A stretch of 64,000 bases of DNA from Massilia soli (GCF_016809835.1 NZ_JAFBIL020000001.1:744001-808000); one strand, 5' to 3'; shown: positions 11,098 to 20,635, counted from the first letter of the stretch. Numbers and translations are program-made. Notes: generated from the sequence alone by a model not told the origin.

Positions 11098-12426
11098 TCA
11101 GCCTGCAATCACGGACTCGAACACGGTACGCGTGCGCGCCGCCAGTCCGTCGATCTCGCCGTCGTTCAGCACGTACGGCGGCATCAGGTACACGGTGCCG
11201 CCGATCGGGCGCAGCAGCAGTTCGTTTTCCACCGCGCTGGCAAAGAAGCGGCGCGAGAAGGTGGAAGCGCGCCCGGCGTCCGGCTCGATCGCGTCAAACG
11301 CCCAGATCATTCCGCGCTGGCGGAAGTTCTTCACGCGCTCATGGTTGGCGAGCGGCGCCAGCGCGGCCGTCAGGCGTTCGGCGCGAACGCGGTTGCGGTT
11401 CAATACGTCGTCTTCGCTGAAGATCGCCAAGGTCGCCAGCGCAGCGCGGCAGGCCAGCGGATTGCCGGTGTACGAGTGCGAGTGCAAGAAGCCGCGGCGC
11501 ACATCGGTACTGTAGAAGGCCTGGTAGACCTGTTCGCGGGTCAGTACCAGCGACAACGGCAGGTAGCCGCCGCTGATGCCTTTGGAAAGGCACAGGAAGT
11601 CGGGCCAGATGCCAGCCTGTTCGCAGGCGAAGAAGGTGCCGGTGCGCCCGCAGCCCACGGCGATTTCGTCGAGGATCATGTGCACCTGGTGGCGGTCGCA
11701 CAGCTCGCGCACCAGCGTCAGGTACAGCGGGTCGTGCATTGCCATGCCGCCGGCGCACTGCACCAGCGGCTCGATGATGATGGCGGCGATCTTGCCGGCG
11801 CGTTCTTCGAACAGGCGCTGCACGTCCGCGGCCGCGCGCCTCGCCACGTCCTGCGCGGTTTCGCCTTCGCGGGCGTTGCGCGCATCCGGCGAAGCGACGG
11901 TGCGGGCGGCGCGCAGCAGCGGGCCGTAGGCGTCCTTGAACAGCGCGACATCGGTAACGGCCAGCGCGCCGATGGTCTCGCCGTGGTAGCTGCCTTCCAG
12001 GCAGACGAACTCCTGCTTGTCGGCCTGGCCTCCGTTGCGCCAGGCGTGGAAGCTCATCTTCAGCGCGATCTCCACCGCCGATGCGCCGTCCGAGGCATAG
12101 AACGCGTGGCCGAGCACATTGCCGGTCATGTCGGAGAGCTGCTCCGACAACTGGACCACAGGTTCGTGCGTAAACCCGGCCAGCATCGCGTGCTCCAGCA
12201 TGTCCAGCTGGTCTTTCAATGCGGCGTTGATGCGCGGGTTGGCGTGGCCGAACAGGTTGACCCACCAGGAGCTGATCGCATCGAGATAGCGCTTGCCGTC
12301 ATGGTCGTACAGCCACGCGCCGCGGCCGTGGCTGACCGGGATCAGTGGCACGGTTTCGTGGTGCTGCATCTGGGTGCATGGGTGCCAGACACTCTTCAGG
12401 CTACGGGCGACCCAATCTTGTGACAT
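11098..12426 (-). CDS. bioA: Adenosylmethionine-8-amino-7-oxononanoate aminotransferase
   Basis: Class III aminotransferase making 7,8-diaminopelargonate. From the ATG at 12426 (GGAA six bases upstream) it has 442 residues. A TTG at 12438 would add four codons and abut the liuC stop. Motifs include [37 protein letters not shown] and the lysine motif [14 protein letters not shown]. It is the first biotin gene and follows liuC by 12 bp, so biotin synthesis is entered directly from the leucine genes. Confidence 0.96.
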   Translation of the reverse strand: MSQDWVARSLKSVWHPCTQMQHHETVPLIPVSHGRGAWLYDHDGKRYLDAISSWWVNLFGHANPRINAALKDQLDMLEHAMLAGFTHEPVVQLSEQLSDMTGNVLGHAFYASDGASAVEIALKMSFHAWRNGGQADKQEFVCLEGSYHGETIGALAVTDVALFKDAYGPLLRAARTVASPDARNAREGETAQDVARRAAADVQRLFEERAGKIAAIIIEPLVQCAGGMAMHDPLYLTLVRELCDRHQVHMILDEIAVGCGRTGTFFACEQAGIWPDFLCLSKGISGGYLPLSLVLTREQVYQAFYSTDVRRGFLHSHSYTGNPLACRAALATLAIFSEDDVLNRNRVRAERLTAALAPLANHERVKNFRQRGMIWAFDAIEPDAGRASTFSRRFFASAVENELLLRPIGGTVYLMPPYVLNDGEIDGLAARTRTVFESVIAG

Positions 12427-12438
12427 GCGTGATTCCAA

Positions 12439-13227
12439 TCAGTTCAGCCAGGACGGTTTGCGTTTGTCGAGGAACGACGCGACGCCCTCGCGGCCTTCCG
12501 GCGACGAGCGGATCTGCGCGATGCGCTCGGCGGTATCAAGCACCAGCGCGTCGGTGACCGGCTTGCCGGCGATATCGCGCACCAGCACCTTGGCCTCGGC
12601 AACCGCGTTCGGGCTGTTGGTGACGAGCGCCTTGACGATGGCGGCGACCTGCTCATCGAGCTTGTCGGCGGCCACCACCTGGTGCGCGAAGCCGATGCGG
12701 TGCGCTTCCTGCGCGCCGAAGCGTTCCGCGGTCAGGAAGTAGCGGCGCGCGGCGTTCTCGCCCATCGCCTTGATCACGTAGGGAGAAATGGTTGCCGGGA
12801 TCAGGCCAAGCTTCACTTCGGACAGGCAGAAGTTTGCTTCCTCGACCGCGACGACGATGTCGCATGCGGCCACCAGGCCCATGCCACCGGCGTAGCAGTC
12901 GCCCTGCACCTTGGCGACGACCGGCTTCGGGCACAGGTAGATCGTGCGCAGCATGTCGGCCAGGCGGGTGGCGTCATCGAGGTTTTCGGCGTGCGAATAG
13001 CCCGCCATCTTCTTCATCCAGTTCAGGTCAGCGCCAGCGCAGAAAGCCACGCCATTGGCGGCGAGGACAATCGCGCGCACGTCGTCGCGGCGGCCCAGTT
13101 CATCGAAGGCCAGCGCCAGCTCGGTGATGGTGGTCTCGTTGAACGCGTTGCGCACGTCCGGGCGGTTAAGCGTGACGGTGGCGACGCGGTTGTCGACCGC
13201 GACGTCGAGGGTTTGATGCGTATTCAA
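12439..13227 (-). CDS. liuC: Methylglutaconyl-CoA hydratase (enoyl-CoA hydratase family)
   Basis: Crotonase-fold protein of 262 residues with the oxyanion-hole elements AANGVAFCAGADLNWMKKM and GDCYAGGMGLVAACDIV, and a substrate loop around FCLSEVKLGLIPATISPYV. Such sequences hydrate 3-methylglutaconyl-CoA to HMG-CoA in liu operons. The family alone would allow a general enoyl-CoA hydratase; position between liuB (10 bp upstream) and the rest of the operon supports LiuC. Confidence 0.9.
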   Translation of the reverse strand: MNTHQTLDVAVDNRVATVTLNRPDVRNAFNETTITELALAFDELGRRDDVRAIVLAANGVAFCAGADLNWMKKMAGYSHAENLDDATRLADMLRTIYLCPKPVVAKVQGDCYAGGMGLVAACDIVVAVEEANFCLSEVKLGLIPATISPYVIKAMGENAARRYFLTAERFGAQEAHRIGFAHQVVAADKLDEQVAAIVKALVTNSPNAVAEAKVLVRDIAGKPVTDALVLDTAERIAQIRSSPEGREGVASFLDKRKPSWLN

Positions 13228-13237
13228 GGTGCTCTCC

Positions 13238-14845
13238 TTACATCCGGAAGACGCCGAACTTCGTCTCCGGGATTTCGGCGTTCAGCGCTGCCGACAGGCC
13301 CAGGCCCAGCACCATGCGGGTGTCGGCCGGATCGATCACGCCGTCGTCCCACAGGCGCGCGGTGGCGTAGTAAGGGTGGCCCTGGTGCTCGTACTGGTCC
13401 TTGATCGGCTGCTTGAACGCCGCTTCTTCCTCGGCGCTCCACTGGCCGCCCTTGCCTTCGATGCCGTCGCGCTTGACGGTAGCGAGCACCGACGCGGCCT
13501 GGTCGCCACCCATCACCGAGATGCGCGCGTTTGGCCACATCCACATGAAGCGCGGCGAAAACGCGCGGCCGCACATGCCGTAGTTACCGGCGCCGAAGCT
13601 GCCGCCGATGATGACGGTGAACTTCGGCACGGCAGCGGTGGCCACTGCCGTCACCATCTTGGCGCCGTTGCGGGCGATGCCCTCGTTTTCGTATTTGCGC
13701 CCGACCATGAAGCCGGTGATATTTTGCAGGAACACCAGCGGGATCTTGCGCTGGCAGCACAGCTCGATGAAGTGGGTGCCCTTGAGCGCCGATTCCGAGA
13801 ACAGGATGCCGTTGTTGGCGATGATGCCGACCTTGACCCCGTAGATATGGGCGAAGCCGCACACCAGCGTGGTGCCGTAGCGCGCCTTGAACTCGTCGAA
13901 CTCGCTGCCGTCGACGATGCGCGCGATGACTTCGCGGACATCGAAAGGCTTGCGGGTGTCGACCGGGATCACGCCATACAGTTCTTCGGCGGCGTACTTC
14001 GGCTCGCTTGACTCGCGCAGCGCCATCTGCTGCGGCTTGGTGCGGTTCAGGTTGGAGACGATGGTGCGCGCCAGCGACAGCGCGTGCAGGTCGTTCTGGG
14101 CCAGGTGGTCGACCACGCCGGACAGGCGCGTGTGGACGTCGCCGCCGCCCAGGTCTTCGGCCGTGACCACTTCGCCGGTAGCCGCCTTCACCAGTGGCGG
14201 GCCGCCCAGGAAGATGGTGCCCTGTTCCTTGACGATGATCGACTCGTCGCTCATGGCCGGCACGTAGGCGCCGCCGGCGGTGCACGACCCCATCACCACG
14301 GCGATCTGCGGGATGCCCTTGGCCGACAGATTGGCCTGGTTGTAGAAGATGCGGCCGAAGTGGTCGCGGTCGGGGAACACGTCGTCCTGGTTCGGCAGGT
14401 TGGCGCCGCCCGAATCGACCAGGTAGATGCACGGCAGGTTGTTCTGGTCGGCGATCTCCTGCGCGCGCAGGTGCTTCTTGACCGTCATCGGGTAGTAGGT
14501 GCCGCCCTTGACGGTGGCGTCGTTACAGACGATCACGCACTCCTGGCCGGCCACCCGGCCGATGCCGGTGATGATGCCGGCCGCAGGGGCGGCGTTGTCG
14601 TACATCTCGTAGGCCGCCAGTTGCGACAGCTCGAGGAAGGGCGTGCCGGGATCAAGCAGCATCTGCACGCGGTCGCGCGGCAGCAATTTGCCGCGTGCGA
14701 CGTGCTTGGCGCTGGCGGCAGCGCCGCCGCCAGCGGACGCCGCCGCCACTTTGGCGCGCAGGTCGTCGACGATGCGCTGCATCGCAGCGGCGTTCGCTTT
14801 GAAGTCGTCACCGCGCGGATTGAGTTTGCTGTCGATATGGGGCAT
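13238..14845 (-). CDS. liuB: Methylcrotonyl-CoA carboxylase carboxyltransferase beta subunit
   Basis: A 535-residue carboxyltransferase. The N-terminal half has [21 protein letters not shown] and [17 protein letters not shown], as in MCC beta chains. The C-terminal half has [25 protein letters not shown] (shown here only as a landmark) and [20 protein letters not shown]. These glycine-rich loops form the two CoA-binding oxyanion pockets. It transfers carboxyl from the LiuD biotin to methylcrotonyl-CoA. It is the first gene of the nine-gene run, and a LiuR-type operator sits about 180 bp upstream. Confidence 0.95.
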   Translation of the reverse strand: MPHIDSKLNPRGDDFKANAAAMQRIVDDLRAKVAAASAGGGAAASAKHVARGKLLPRDRVQMLLDPGTPFLELSQLAAYEMYDNAAPAAGIITGIGRVAGQECVIVCNDATVKGGTYYPMTVKKHLRAQEIADQNNLPCIYLVDSGGANLPNQDDVFPDRDHFGRIFYNQANLSAKGIPQIAVVMGSCTAGGAYVPAMSDESIIVKEQGTIFLGGPPLVKAATGEVVTAEDLGGGDVHTRLSGVVDHLAQNDLHALSLARTIVSNLNRTKPQQMALRESSEPKYAAEELYGVIPVDTRKPFDVREVIARIVDGSEFDEFKARYGTTLVCGFAHIYGVKVGIIANNGILFSESALKGTHFIELCCQRKIPLVFLQNITGFMVGRKYENEGIARNGAKMVTAVATAAVPKFTVIIGGSFGAGNYGMCGRAFSPRFMWMWPNARISVMGGDQAASVLATVKRDGIEGKGGQWSAEEEAAFKQPIKDQYEHQGHPYYATARLWDDGVIDPADTRMVLGLGLSAALNAEIPETKFGVFRM

Positions 14846-14869
14846 TGCGATCCTTTTCTGACCTGCGTC

Positions 14870-15310
14870 TTATTCGGGGAAACTGCCGTCAAGGTAATAC
14901 CAGCGCGGCACATCGCCGCCGGCGGCCTCGCGCACGAAGCGGCTGACCTCATGCAAGCGGTGGGCGCGCCCGCCGATCTTGTAGCGGGCGACAAATTCCA
15001 CAGTGTCGGCCTGTTCTGTATTTACTTTACGTTGACGTAAACGTAAAGCAGATTTTACCTCAAGTCCCAGCCAGTGCAATCTTTCGTTTTCATTGACGAT
15101 GGGTTCCGCGGGGCGGGTGCTGGGGTGCCAGGTCGCGCGCAGATAGCTCTCGTTGCCGAGGGTATAGGCGGTGTAGCGCGAGCGCATCAGTGCTTCAGCG
15201 GTCTGGGGGACCGCCGCACCGGACAGATACGGCCCGCAGCAGCTGGCAAATGACGGGCCGCCGCAGGGGCAGGACGCTGATATTTTTGGCATGGCGACAT
15301 TATCCGCCAT
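14870..15310 (-). CDS. YchJ-family (UPF0225) SEC-C motif protein
   Basis: Protein of 146 residues with an N-terminal zinc-type SEC-C motif (SCPCGGPSFASCCGPYL) and the family block ALMRSRYTAYTLGNESYLRATWHPSTRP. Length is normal. Function of the family is unknown. A second possible start at 15292 would remove six residues, and neither has a strong ribosome site. The codons for KSALRLRQRKVN overlap a LiuR-type palindrome that presumably serves liuB 24 bp downstream, so this frame carries a regulatory site within it. Confidence 0.85.
   Translation of the reverse strand: MADNVAMPKISASCPCGGPSFASCCGPYLSGAAVPQTAEALMRSRYTAYTLGNESYLRATWHPSTRPAEPIVNENERLHWLGLEVKSALRLRQRKVNTEQADTVEFVARYKIGGRAHRLHEVSRFVREAAGGDVPRWYYLDGSFPE
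15025..15048. promoter_or_regulatory. LiuR-type operator inside the ychJ-family gene
   Basis: A 24-bp near-perfect palindrome with arms CTTTACGTT and AACGTAAAG; 22 of 24 positions are symmetric. It shares the core ACGTNNACGT-type pattern with the sites at 56402-56424 and 56888-56910 beside liuR. On the minus strand it precedes liuB by about 180 bp, inside coding sequence. MerR-type LiuR proteins are known to control liu operons through such sites. Confidence 0.75.
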
Positions 15311-15337
15311 TACGTCAGTGTTGACACCCGGTACGAC

Positions 15338-16753
15338 TCATTCGGGCGGCGCCGGCACGATGATGGGTTCGGCTGGCTTCTGGCCGGTAGCGCGGTTGAG
15401 CAGGACGGTGACGAGCCACAGCGCCACGCCGATGCCCAGCAGGACGCCGGCAACCTTGTACTGGACCTGATCGCGCCCGGTCCATGGACCCGCGAGAAAA
15501 GCGCAGCACAGCGCGCCGAGCAAGGGCAGGAAGACCGGGGTCTTGAAATGCTGATGCGCGACTGGATCGCGCCGCAGCACCAGCACGGCGACGTTTACCA
15601 CGGCGAACACGCACAGCAACAGCAAGGCGGTGGTGCCGCCCAGCGCGGGTACCTCGCCGACAAAGGTGATCAGGCCGAACGCCAGCAGCGTTGTGAACAG
15701 GATTGCAATATAGGGCGTGCGCCGCTTGAGATGGACCTTGCCGAAGAGCGGTGGCAGCACGTGCACATTGCTCATGCCATACAACAGGCGGCTGGCCATC
15801 AGCATATTGATCAGGGCGCTGTTGGCGACCGCGAACATGGTGATGATGCCAAACACCCACAGCGGAAAGTCGGGCGCCCCGGCGGCAACCACCTGCAGCA
15901 GGGGAGTCTCGCCCTCGCCGAGCTTATCGGCGGGCACGAGGGTGATGGCGGCCACCGACACGGCGACATAGATCACGCCGGTGATCACCAGTCCGGCCAG
16001 CAGCACTTTCGGGAAGTGGCGCACCGGGTCCTTGCACTCCTCGGCCATGTTAACGGAATCCTCGAAGCCGACCATGGCGAAGAACGCCAGCGTGGTACCG
16101 GCGATCACCGGCCAGAACATACCGCCGTCGTCGGCCCGTTTGAACTCGAGGGCGCGCGCGACGTCGCCTTCGCCGGCGGAGATCGCCATCAGGCCGATGA
16201 CGACGATGATCAGCAGGCCGCTCAGTTCGACGCAGGTGAGGACGACATTGAACTTGACGCTCTCGCTCACCCCGCGAAAGTTAATCGCGGCCACCGCGGC
16301 CATGAAGACCAGCCCGGCCACGGTGATGCCGATGCCGGCCAGGTTCAGATCGAAGGCGTTCGACATGTTTGCCGCGAACGCCCGCGACGCCGTCGACGCC
16401 GAGGTAATGCCCGAGCACATGACGGCGAAGGCGACGATGAAGGTAATAAAGTGGACGCCGAAGGCTTTGTGGGTGTACAACGCGGCGCCGGCCGCCCGCG
16501 GGTACTTGGTCACCAGTTCGAGATAGCTGAACGCGGTCATCAGCGCGACGGCGAACGCCACGAGGAAAGGCAGCCACACCACACCGCCGACTTGCTTGGC
16601 GACCTGGCCGGTGAGTGCGTAGATGCCGGTGCCGAGAATGTCGCCGACGATAAACAGCAACAGCAGCCCGGGGCCCATGACGCGGCGAAGACTCGGCTGG
16701 CCCGGCTGAGCTTCGGCAGAGGAAGGAGTACTCACTAAGGCTCCCGGCATCAA
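15338..16753 (-). CDS. APC-superfamily amino acid permease
   Basis: Integral inner-membrane transporter of 471 residues with about 12 hydrophobic segments. It has the APC consensus opening GPGLLLLFIVGDILGTGIYALTGQVA and the helix-6/loop region FFAMVGFEDSVNMAEECKDP, characteristic of amino-acid/polyamine/organocation permeases. Substrate cannot be read from sequence. It sits 27 bp upstream of the ychJ-family gene and ahead of the leucine operon, with dadA on the far side, so branched-chain or D-amino acids are plausible guesses only. Confidence 0.85.
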   Translation of the reverse strand: MMPGALVSTPSSAEAQPGQPSLRRVMGPGLLLLFIVGDILGTGIYALTGQVAKQVGGVVWLPFLVAFAVALMTAFSYLELVTKYPRAAGAALYTHKAFGVHFITFIVAFAVMCSGITSASTASRAFAANMSNAFDLNLAGIGITVAGLVFMAAVAAINFRGVSESVKFNVVLTCVELSGLLIIVVIGLMAISAGEGDVARALEFKRADDGGMFWPVIAGTTLAFFAMVGFEDSVNMAEECKDPVRHFPKVLLAGLVITGVIYVAVSVAAITLVPADKLGEGETPLLQVVAAGAPDFPLWVFGIITMFAVANSALINMLMASRLLYGMSNVHVLPPLFGKVHLKRRTPYIAILFTTLLAFGLITFVGEVPALGGTTALLLLCVFAVVNVAVLVLRRDPVAHQHFKTPVFLPLLGALCCAFLAGPWTGRDQVQYKVAGVLLGIGVALWLVTVLLNRATGQKPAEPIIVPAPPE

Positions 16754-16841
16754 TTGATCAAGTACAGAATACGTTTAGCCGCCGTCGCATTCAATCAGCC
16801 GAATCTGAACCACCGCAGCCCAAAGTTGACCGCATGAATTC

Positions 16842-16960
16842 TTCCAAAATCGGGGACAGACCGGGGCGCGCAGACCACCATTTTGTGAAGTCTTCCAAAA
16901 TCGGGGACAGACCACCATTTTGGAATGTTCCAAAATGGTGGTCTGTCCCCGATTTTGGAA
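16842..16960. repeat. Palindromic repeat cluster (one long and two short units)
   Basis: Three copies of one element. Copy A at 16842-16888 is a 47-nt form whose last bases are imperfect. Copy B at 16893-16925 is a 33-nt form bounded by TTCCAAAAT and ATTTTGGAA. Copy C at 16928-16960 is the exact reverse complement of B, two bases away. The long form has a 14-nt insert (GGGGCGCGCAGACC) that duplicates AGACC. The same two forms recur at 55087-55168. The structure resembles REP/BIME elements mobilised by RAYT transposases, but no such gene is in the window. It occupies most of the gap between dadA and the permease gene. Confidence 0.92.
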
Positions 16961-16990
16961 CATTGGATTTGGAACATCTCTCTTTTCTTG

Positions 16991-18229
16991 TTAGAGCGTC
17001 AGGCCGGCGAGGGGGATCGGGGCGGGTTTGCCGCTGATCAGGTCGGCCAGGATGCTGGCGGTGCCGCAGGCGAACGTGAAGCCAAGCGGGCCGTGGCCGA
17101 CGTTGAGCCAGAGGTTCGGATATTTGGTCGCGCCGACGATCGGGGCGCTGTTCGGCGTGGCCGGCCGCAGGCCTGCCCAGGTTTCAATGTGGTCGTAGTC
17201 GGCCGCGCGCGGCATCGTCGCGCGTACTTGCCGCGTCAGCCCGGCAATGCGCCTGGCGTTGATCGTGGTGTCTTCGCCGACCATGTCGACCATCGCCGCC
17301 ACCCGCAGCTTGTCGCCGATGCGCGCGTACAGTACCTTGCGCTCGAAGTCGGTCACGCTTACTTCCGGGGCGCGGTCGGTGGCGCGGATCGGCGCCGTCA
17401 GGCTGTAGCCCTTGAGCGGGTACAGCGGCAGGTAGATGCCGGCGCTGTCGGCCAGCGTGCGGCTCTGGATGCCGGCGGCCAGCACGTAGCTGTCGGCCGA
17501 GAGCTTGCCGGCGGTGGTGTCGAGCCCGGTCACCTTGCCGTTTTCAATCATGAAGCCGTTCGCCGCGCCGTGGATCACGCCGCGAAAGCGCGGGCTGGCG
17601 GCGAGCCGGTCTTCGAGCGCACGGCAGAAGGCGTGGCAGTCGGCCACCGCTTCGCCACTGTTGAAGATGCCGCCGGCCAGCACGCCTTCGGCGTCGGCCA
17701 GCGCCGGTTCGCGCGCCACGCATTCGGCCGGCGAGAGCACCTGGCGCGATTCTTCCGAGTCGGGACGGCCGACCGCGGCGTCGAACACGCCGCGCGAGCG
17801 GTACACCACCAGCTTGCCGGCGTCGCGCCAGGAAAAATCGTCCAGCGGCAGCGCGACTTCGAGCTCGCCCATCTTCTTGCGGCTCAGCTCTCCGAGCTTG
17901 AGCAGCCGGGCGGTGGTTGTGGCGTTGGCGCCGGCCGTGCAGTTGGCCAGGAAGCTGGCCAGCCAGCGCCATTGGCGCAGGTCGGCTTCGGGACGGAAGC
18001 GCAGCGGGCCGTCGTCTTGCATCAGCCATTGCAGCGCCTTGAGCGGCACACCGGCATCGGCCAGCGGGGCGACGTAACGGTAGCTGAGCTGGCCGCCATT
18101 GCGGTAGCTCGCGGCGGTGCCGACCGCATTTTCGCGTTCCAGCAGCGTGACGGCATAGCCGGCCTCCAGCAGCCACCAGGCTGACGTGAGGCCAACGACA
18201 CCGCCACCGATTACGATCACATGCTGCAT
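16991..18229 (-). CDS. dadA: D-amino acid dehydrogenase small subunit
   Basis: FAD-dependent membrane-associated dehydrogenase oxidising D-alanine and similar D-amino acids to keto acids. The 412-residue product has the dinucleotide fold VIVIGGGVVGLTSAWWLLEAG at its N-terminus, NGGQLSYRYVAPLADAG as in DadA, and C-terminal GHGPLGFTFACGTASILADL. Length is close to E. coli DadA (432). No alanine racemase gene is adjacent. The peptidoglycan-degrading genes that follow would release D-alanine, its best substrate. A long inverted repeat lies just upstream of the start. Confidence 0.9.
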   Translation of the reverse strand: MQHVIVIGGGVVGLTSAWWLLEAGYAVTLLERENAVGTAASYRNGGQLSYRYVAPLADAGVPLKALQWLMQDDGPLRFRPEADLRQWRWLASFLANCTAGANATTTARLLKLGELSRKKMGELEVALPLDDFSWRDAGKLVVYRSRGVFDAAVGRPDSEESRQVLSPAECVAREPALADAEGVLAGGIFNSGEAVADCHAFCRALEDRLAASPRFRGVIHGAANGFMIENGKVTGLDTTAGKLSADSYVLAAGIQSRTLADSAGIYLPLYPLKGYSLTAPIRATDRAPEVSVTDFERKVLYARIGDKLRVAAMVDMVGEDTTINARRIAGLTRQVRATMPRAADYDHIETWAGLRPATPNSAPIVGATKYPNLWLNVGHGPLGFTFACGTASILADLISGKPAPIPLAGLTL

Positions 18230-18253
18230 TTCCGGCCCAGTAGTTACAATTTA

Positions 18254-18329
18254 GTGCATGAGCTTAGGCGCTGGCCCTTGTTCGAGCCAATGAATGTAGA
18301 TCGAAGGGCCATAACCACCACTCATGCAC
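18254..18329. other. Nested inverted repeat in the dadA leader
   Basis: Outer arms GTGCATGAG (18254-18262) and CTCATGCAC (18321-18329) enclose inner arms TGGCCC (18272-18277) and GGGCCA (18306-18311). An innermost TTCGA/TCGAA pair sits at 18281-18285/18301-18305. The intervening 9-nt strands are unpaired and equal in length. On the minus strand this is the 5' leader of dadA, ending 24 bp before the ATG, and also the 3' flank of the serine hydrolase gene. It could be a regulatory RNA fold, a terminator without a U-tract, or a mobile-element relic. Confidence 0.65.
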
Positions 18330-18348
18330 CGCCAGGGAGCGTCGGCCA

Positions 18349-19695
18349 TCAGTTTTCCTTGCCAACAATGACGTGGCGGTGCATGGCGGTGAGGATCTGT
18401 TCCTCGAAGCGCGCCATGGCCGACGACTTGCTCTTGTAGGCGGCCGGGTCGGATGATACCCCGCCGACCAGCACGATCATGCCGTTTTTGGCGGCCAGGT
18501 CGGCCGCGAACACCGACATCAGCCCATACGCTTCGCCGAGGTGGCCGACGCCGGCAAACCCGCCGCCTTCGACCATTTGCATGCCCGGCTGGTCGACGAA
18601 GTGCTGGTTGCCCAGCCCCCAGTAGTTGAACAGCCCCTTGTCGGTGTCGCCATTACTGCCGTCGAACGACCACTGGCGCGAGAACATCGTGGCCAGGGTG
18701 TCGGCGCGCAGGATCTGGCGCCCTTCGTGCTTGCCCTCGTTCATCAGCATCAGCATGACCTTGCCCATGCCGCGCGCCGACATGCGCATGCCGCCCGTCG
18801 GGCTGAACGGGGTGGCGTTGGTGCCGATGACATAGCTGTCGATGCCAGCCGGCTTGGCCGGCGGCCGCTTGCTGTAGTCGTCGACCTGGGCGATCCACGG
18901 GCCGGCAGAATGCCAGATCTCGGTGTCGGTGGTGCGCTTGCGGTACAGCGTGGCCAGGTTGGACAGGTCTTCGGCCGAGAATTCCGACGGGTTATAGCCG
19001 CCGTGCAGGCCCATCGGGTCGAGCAGCAGGCGCTTCATCAGGCGGTCGAAACGCTCGCCCGACACCCGTTCCATGATCGTGCCGATGACGCCCCAGTTCA
19101 GGTTCGAATAAGTGAAATAGCGGCCGGGCGGCGCAGTGGGCGCCCACATCGCGCCATTTCCATACAGTTCGCCGCCAGCCAGCAGCAGCGATTTCAGCGA
19201 GGTGGCCGCGGGGAAGGAATAGCCGAGGTCGTCGCGCAGCGTCGACGTGTGGTTCAGCAGGGTGCGCAGCGTGATGGGCTGGTTCGGGAAGTGCGGATTG
19301 CGCAGCGGATAGCCCAGATAGTCGCCGGCGTCGGCGTCGAGCGCCAGCTTGCCGTCTTCCACCAGGCGCATCACGCCCAGCGTCGTCATCATCTTGGAAA
19401 TCGACGCCATCCGGTACAGGGTGCGCTCGTTGGCCGCTTTCGAGGGCGCGCCGTGGACCCCGATGGAGCGCATGCCGGTCTGGAATTCGTAGGCGATCTT
19501 GCCGTCGCGGATCGCCAGCACCGACATGCTCGCCAGCTGCAGTGCCGGCGCCCGCGAGATCGCCGTCAGCGCGGTATCGAGTTCGCCGTATGGCGCCGGC
19601 GGCACCGCCACCGAGGTCTTGGCCGAACCGCCGAACACCTGGCCTACGCCGCCCAGCAACGCCATGCCCAGTACCGCCCGTCTGCCTTGTTTCAT
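18349..19695 (-). CDS. Beta-lactamase/PBP-like serine hydrolase, exported
   Basis: Protein of 448 residues of the class C beta-lactamase/D-aminopeptidase (S12) fold. It starts with a twin-arginine-like signal (QGRRAVLG then a hydrophobic stretch). The nucleophile motif is S98-I-S-K101, the second motif is Y-S-N (YFTYSNLNWG), and a conserved loop reads LLNHTSTLRDD. It probably acts in the periplasm on an ester or D-amino-acid amide. It is transcribed away from the GntR-murQ genes, with which it shares a 199-bp divergent gap. Substrate is unknown; the neighbourhood suggests a wall-derived compound. Confidence 0.85.
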   Translation of the reverse strand: MKQGRRAVLGMALLGGVGQVFGGSAKTSVAVPPAPYGELDTALTAISRAPALQLASMSVLAIRDGKIAYEFQTGMRSIGVHGAPSKAANERTLYRMASISKMMTTLGVMRLVEDGKLALDADAGDYLGYPLRNPHFPNQPITLRTLLNHTSTLRDDLGYSFPAATSLKSLLLAGGELYGNGAMWAPTAPPGRYFTYSNLNWGVIGTIMERVSGERFDRLMKRLLLDPMGLHGGYNPSEFSAEDLSNLATLYRKRTTDTEIWHSAGPWIAQVDDYSKRPPAKPAGIDSYVIGTNATPFSPTGGMRMSARGMGKVMLMLMNEGKHEGRQILRADTLATMFSRQWSFDGSNGDTDKGLFNYWGLGNQHFVDQPGMQMVEGGGFAGVGHLGEAYGLMSVFAADLAAKNGMIVLVGGVSSDPAAYKSKSSAMARFEEQILTAMHRHVIVGKEN

Positions 19696-19834
19696 GCTGT
19701 CTCCGTCATTTGTTGTTCACCGAGCATAGTTTGGCGCCCTCGCCGCTGCCAATGAAATGTACATCGCGCGCCATAACCTTTTAGTATATTCGTGGGCCTT
19801 TCTTTCATGCGCCGCGAATATTCAGCGTTAAATA

Positions 19835-19850
19835 TTGCAATTACACTGGG
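19835..19850. promoter_or_regulatory. Candidate GntR operator upstream of the regulator
   Basis: The sequence TTGCAATTACACTGGG matches in its second half the site ahead of murQ (ATTACACTGG in both). It lies 45 bp before the regulator start, a distance that suits autoregulation. Confidence 0.4.
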
Positions 19851-19894
19851 CTCGCAGCACCATTACCGGACTCGTCAGCATAAGCGGAATCGCA

Positions 19895-20635
19895 ATGAGC
19901 AACAGCATCACCGACTTCAGGGTCGACCTGAACGACAATTCACCCTTGTATATGCAGGTCGCGCGCAAGCTGATCCAGGATGTGCGCGAGGGCCGCTATC
20001 GGGTCGACCAGGCGCTGCCGTCCGAGCGCCTGCTGTCGGACCAGCTCGATATTTCCCGCGTCACCGCGCGCAAGGCGATCGACCAGCTGGTCGAGCAGGG
20101 CCTGGTGGTGCGCCGCCGCGGCTCCGGCAATTATGTCGCGCCGCGCATCGAGCAGCCGCTGTCGAACCTGTCCAGTTTCTCCGAGCAGCTGGAGCTGCGC
20201 GGCTACCGTGCCGGCTCGCGCTGGCTCAAGCGCGCCATCGCCATCGCCGCCGCCGACGAGCAGCTGAGCCTCGGATTGCCGTCGAACACCCGGGTGGCGC
20301 GGCTGGAACGCCTGCGCCTGGCGGACGACATCGTGATGGCCTATGAGGTGAGCGTGATTCCCGCTACCGTCCTGCCGCGCCCGGAAAGCGTCGGCGACTC
20401 CCTGTATGCGCACCTGGACAAGACCGGCCACATGCCGGTGCGCGCCCTGCAGCACATCCGCGCGATGAACGCGCCGGCTACCCTGGCCGAGCAGCTCGGC
20501 ATCCCGGAAGGCAAGGCCGTGCTGTTCATCACCCGCGTCGGCTACCTCGACTCGGGCCAGGCGGTCGAGCTGACCCATTCGTATTGCCGCAGCGATCATT
20601 ACGATTTCGTGGCCGAGATGAGGCGTGTTTCATAA
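19895..20635 (+). CDS. GntR-family regulator with UTRA domain (HutC subfamily)
   Basis: Transcription factor of 246 residues from the ATG at 19895 (AGCGGA upstream). The N-terminal winged helix has PLYMQVARKLIQDVREGRY, LPSERLLSDQLDISRVTARKA and VVRRRGSGNYV. Residues from about 85 on form a UTRA effector domain. Relatives such as NagR/NagQ bind amino-sugar phosphates. It precedes murQ and the rest of the wall-recycling genes, so GlcNAc-6-phosphate or MurNAc-6-phosphate is a likely effector. A shared half-site motif lies ahead of both this gene and murQ. Confidence 0.9.
   Translation: MSNSITDFRVDLNDNSPLYMQVARKLIQDVREGRYRVDQALPSERLLSDQLDISRVTARKAIDQLVEQGLVVRRRGSGNYVAPRIEQPLSNLSSFSEQLELRGYRAGSRWLKRAIAIAAADEQLSLGLPSNTRVARLERLRLADDIVMAYEVSVIPATVLPRPESVGDSLYAHLDKTGHMPVRALQHIRAMNAPATLAEQLGIPEGKAVLFITRVGYLDSGQAVELTHSYCRSDHYDFVAEMRRVS

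Noticed and set aside
16842-16960. CRISPR array
   Set aside because: The units are inverted relative to each other, spacers are 2-7 nt, and there are only three copies; no cas genes are present.
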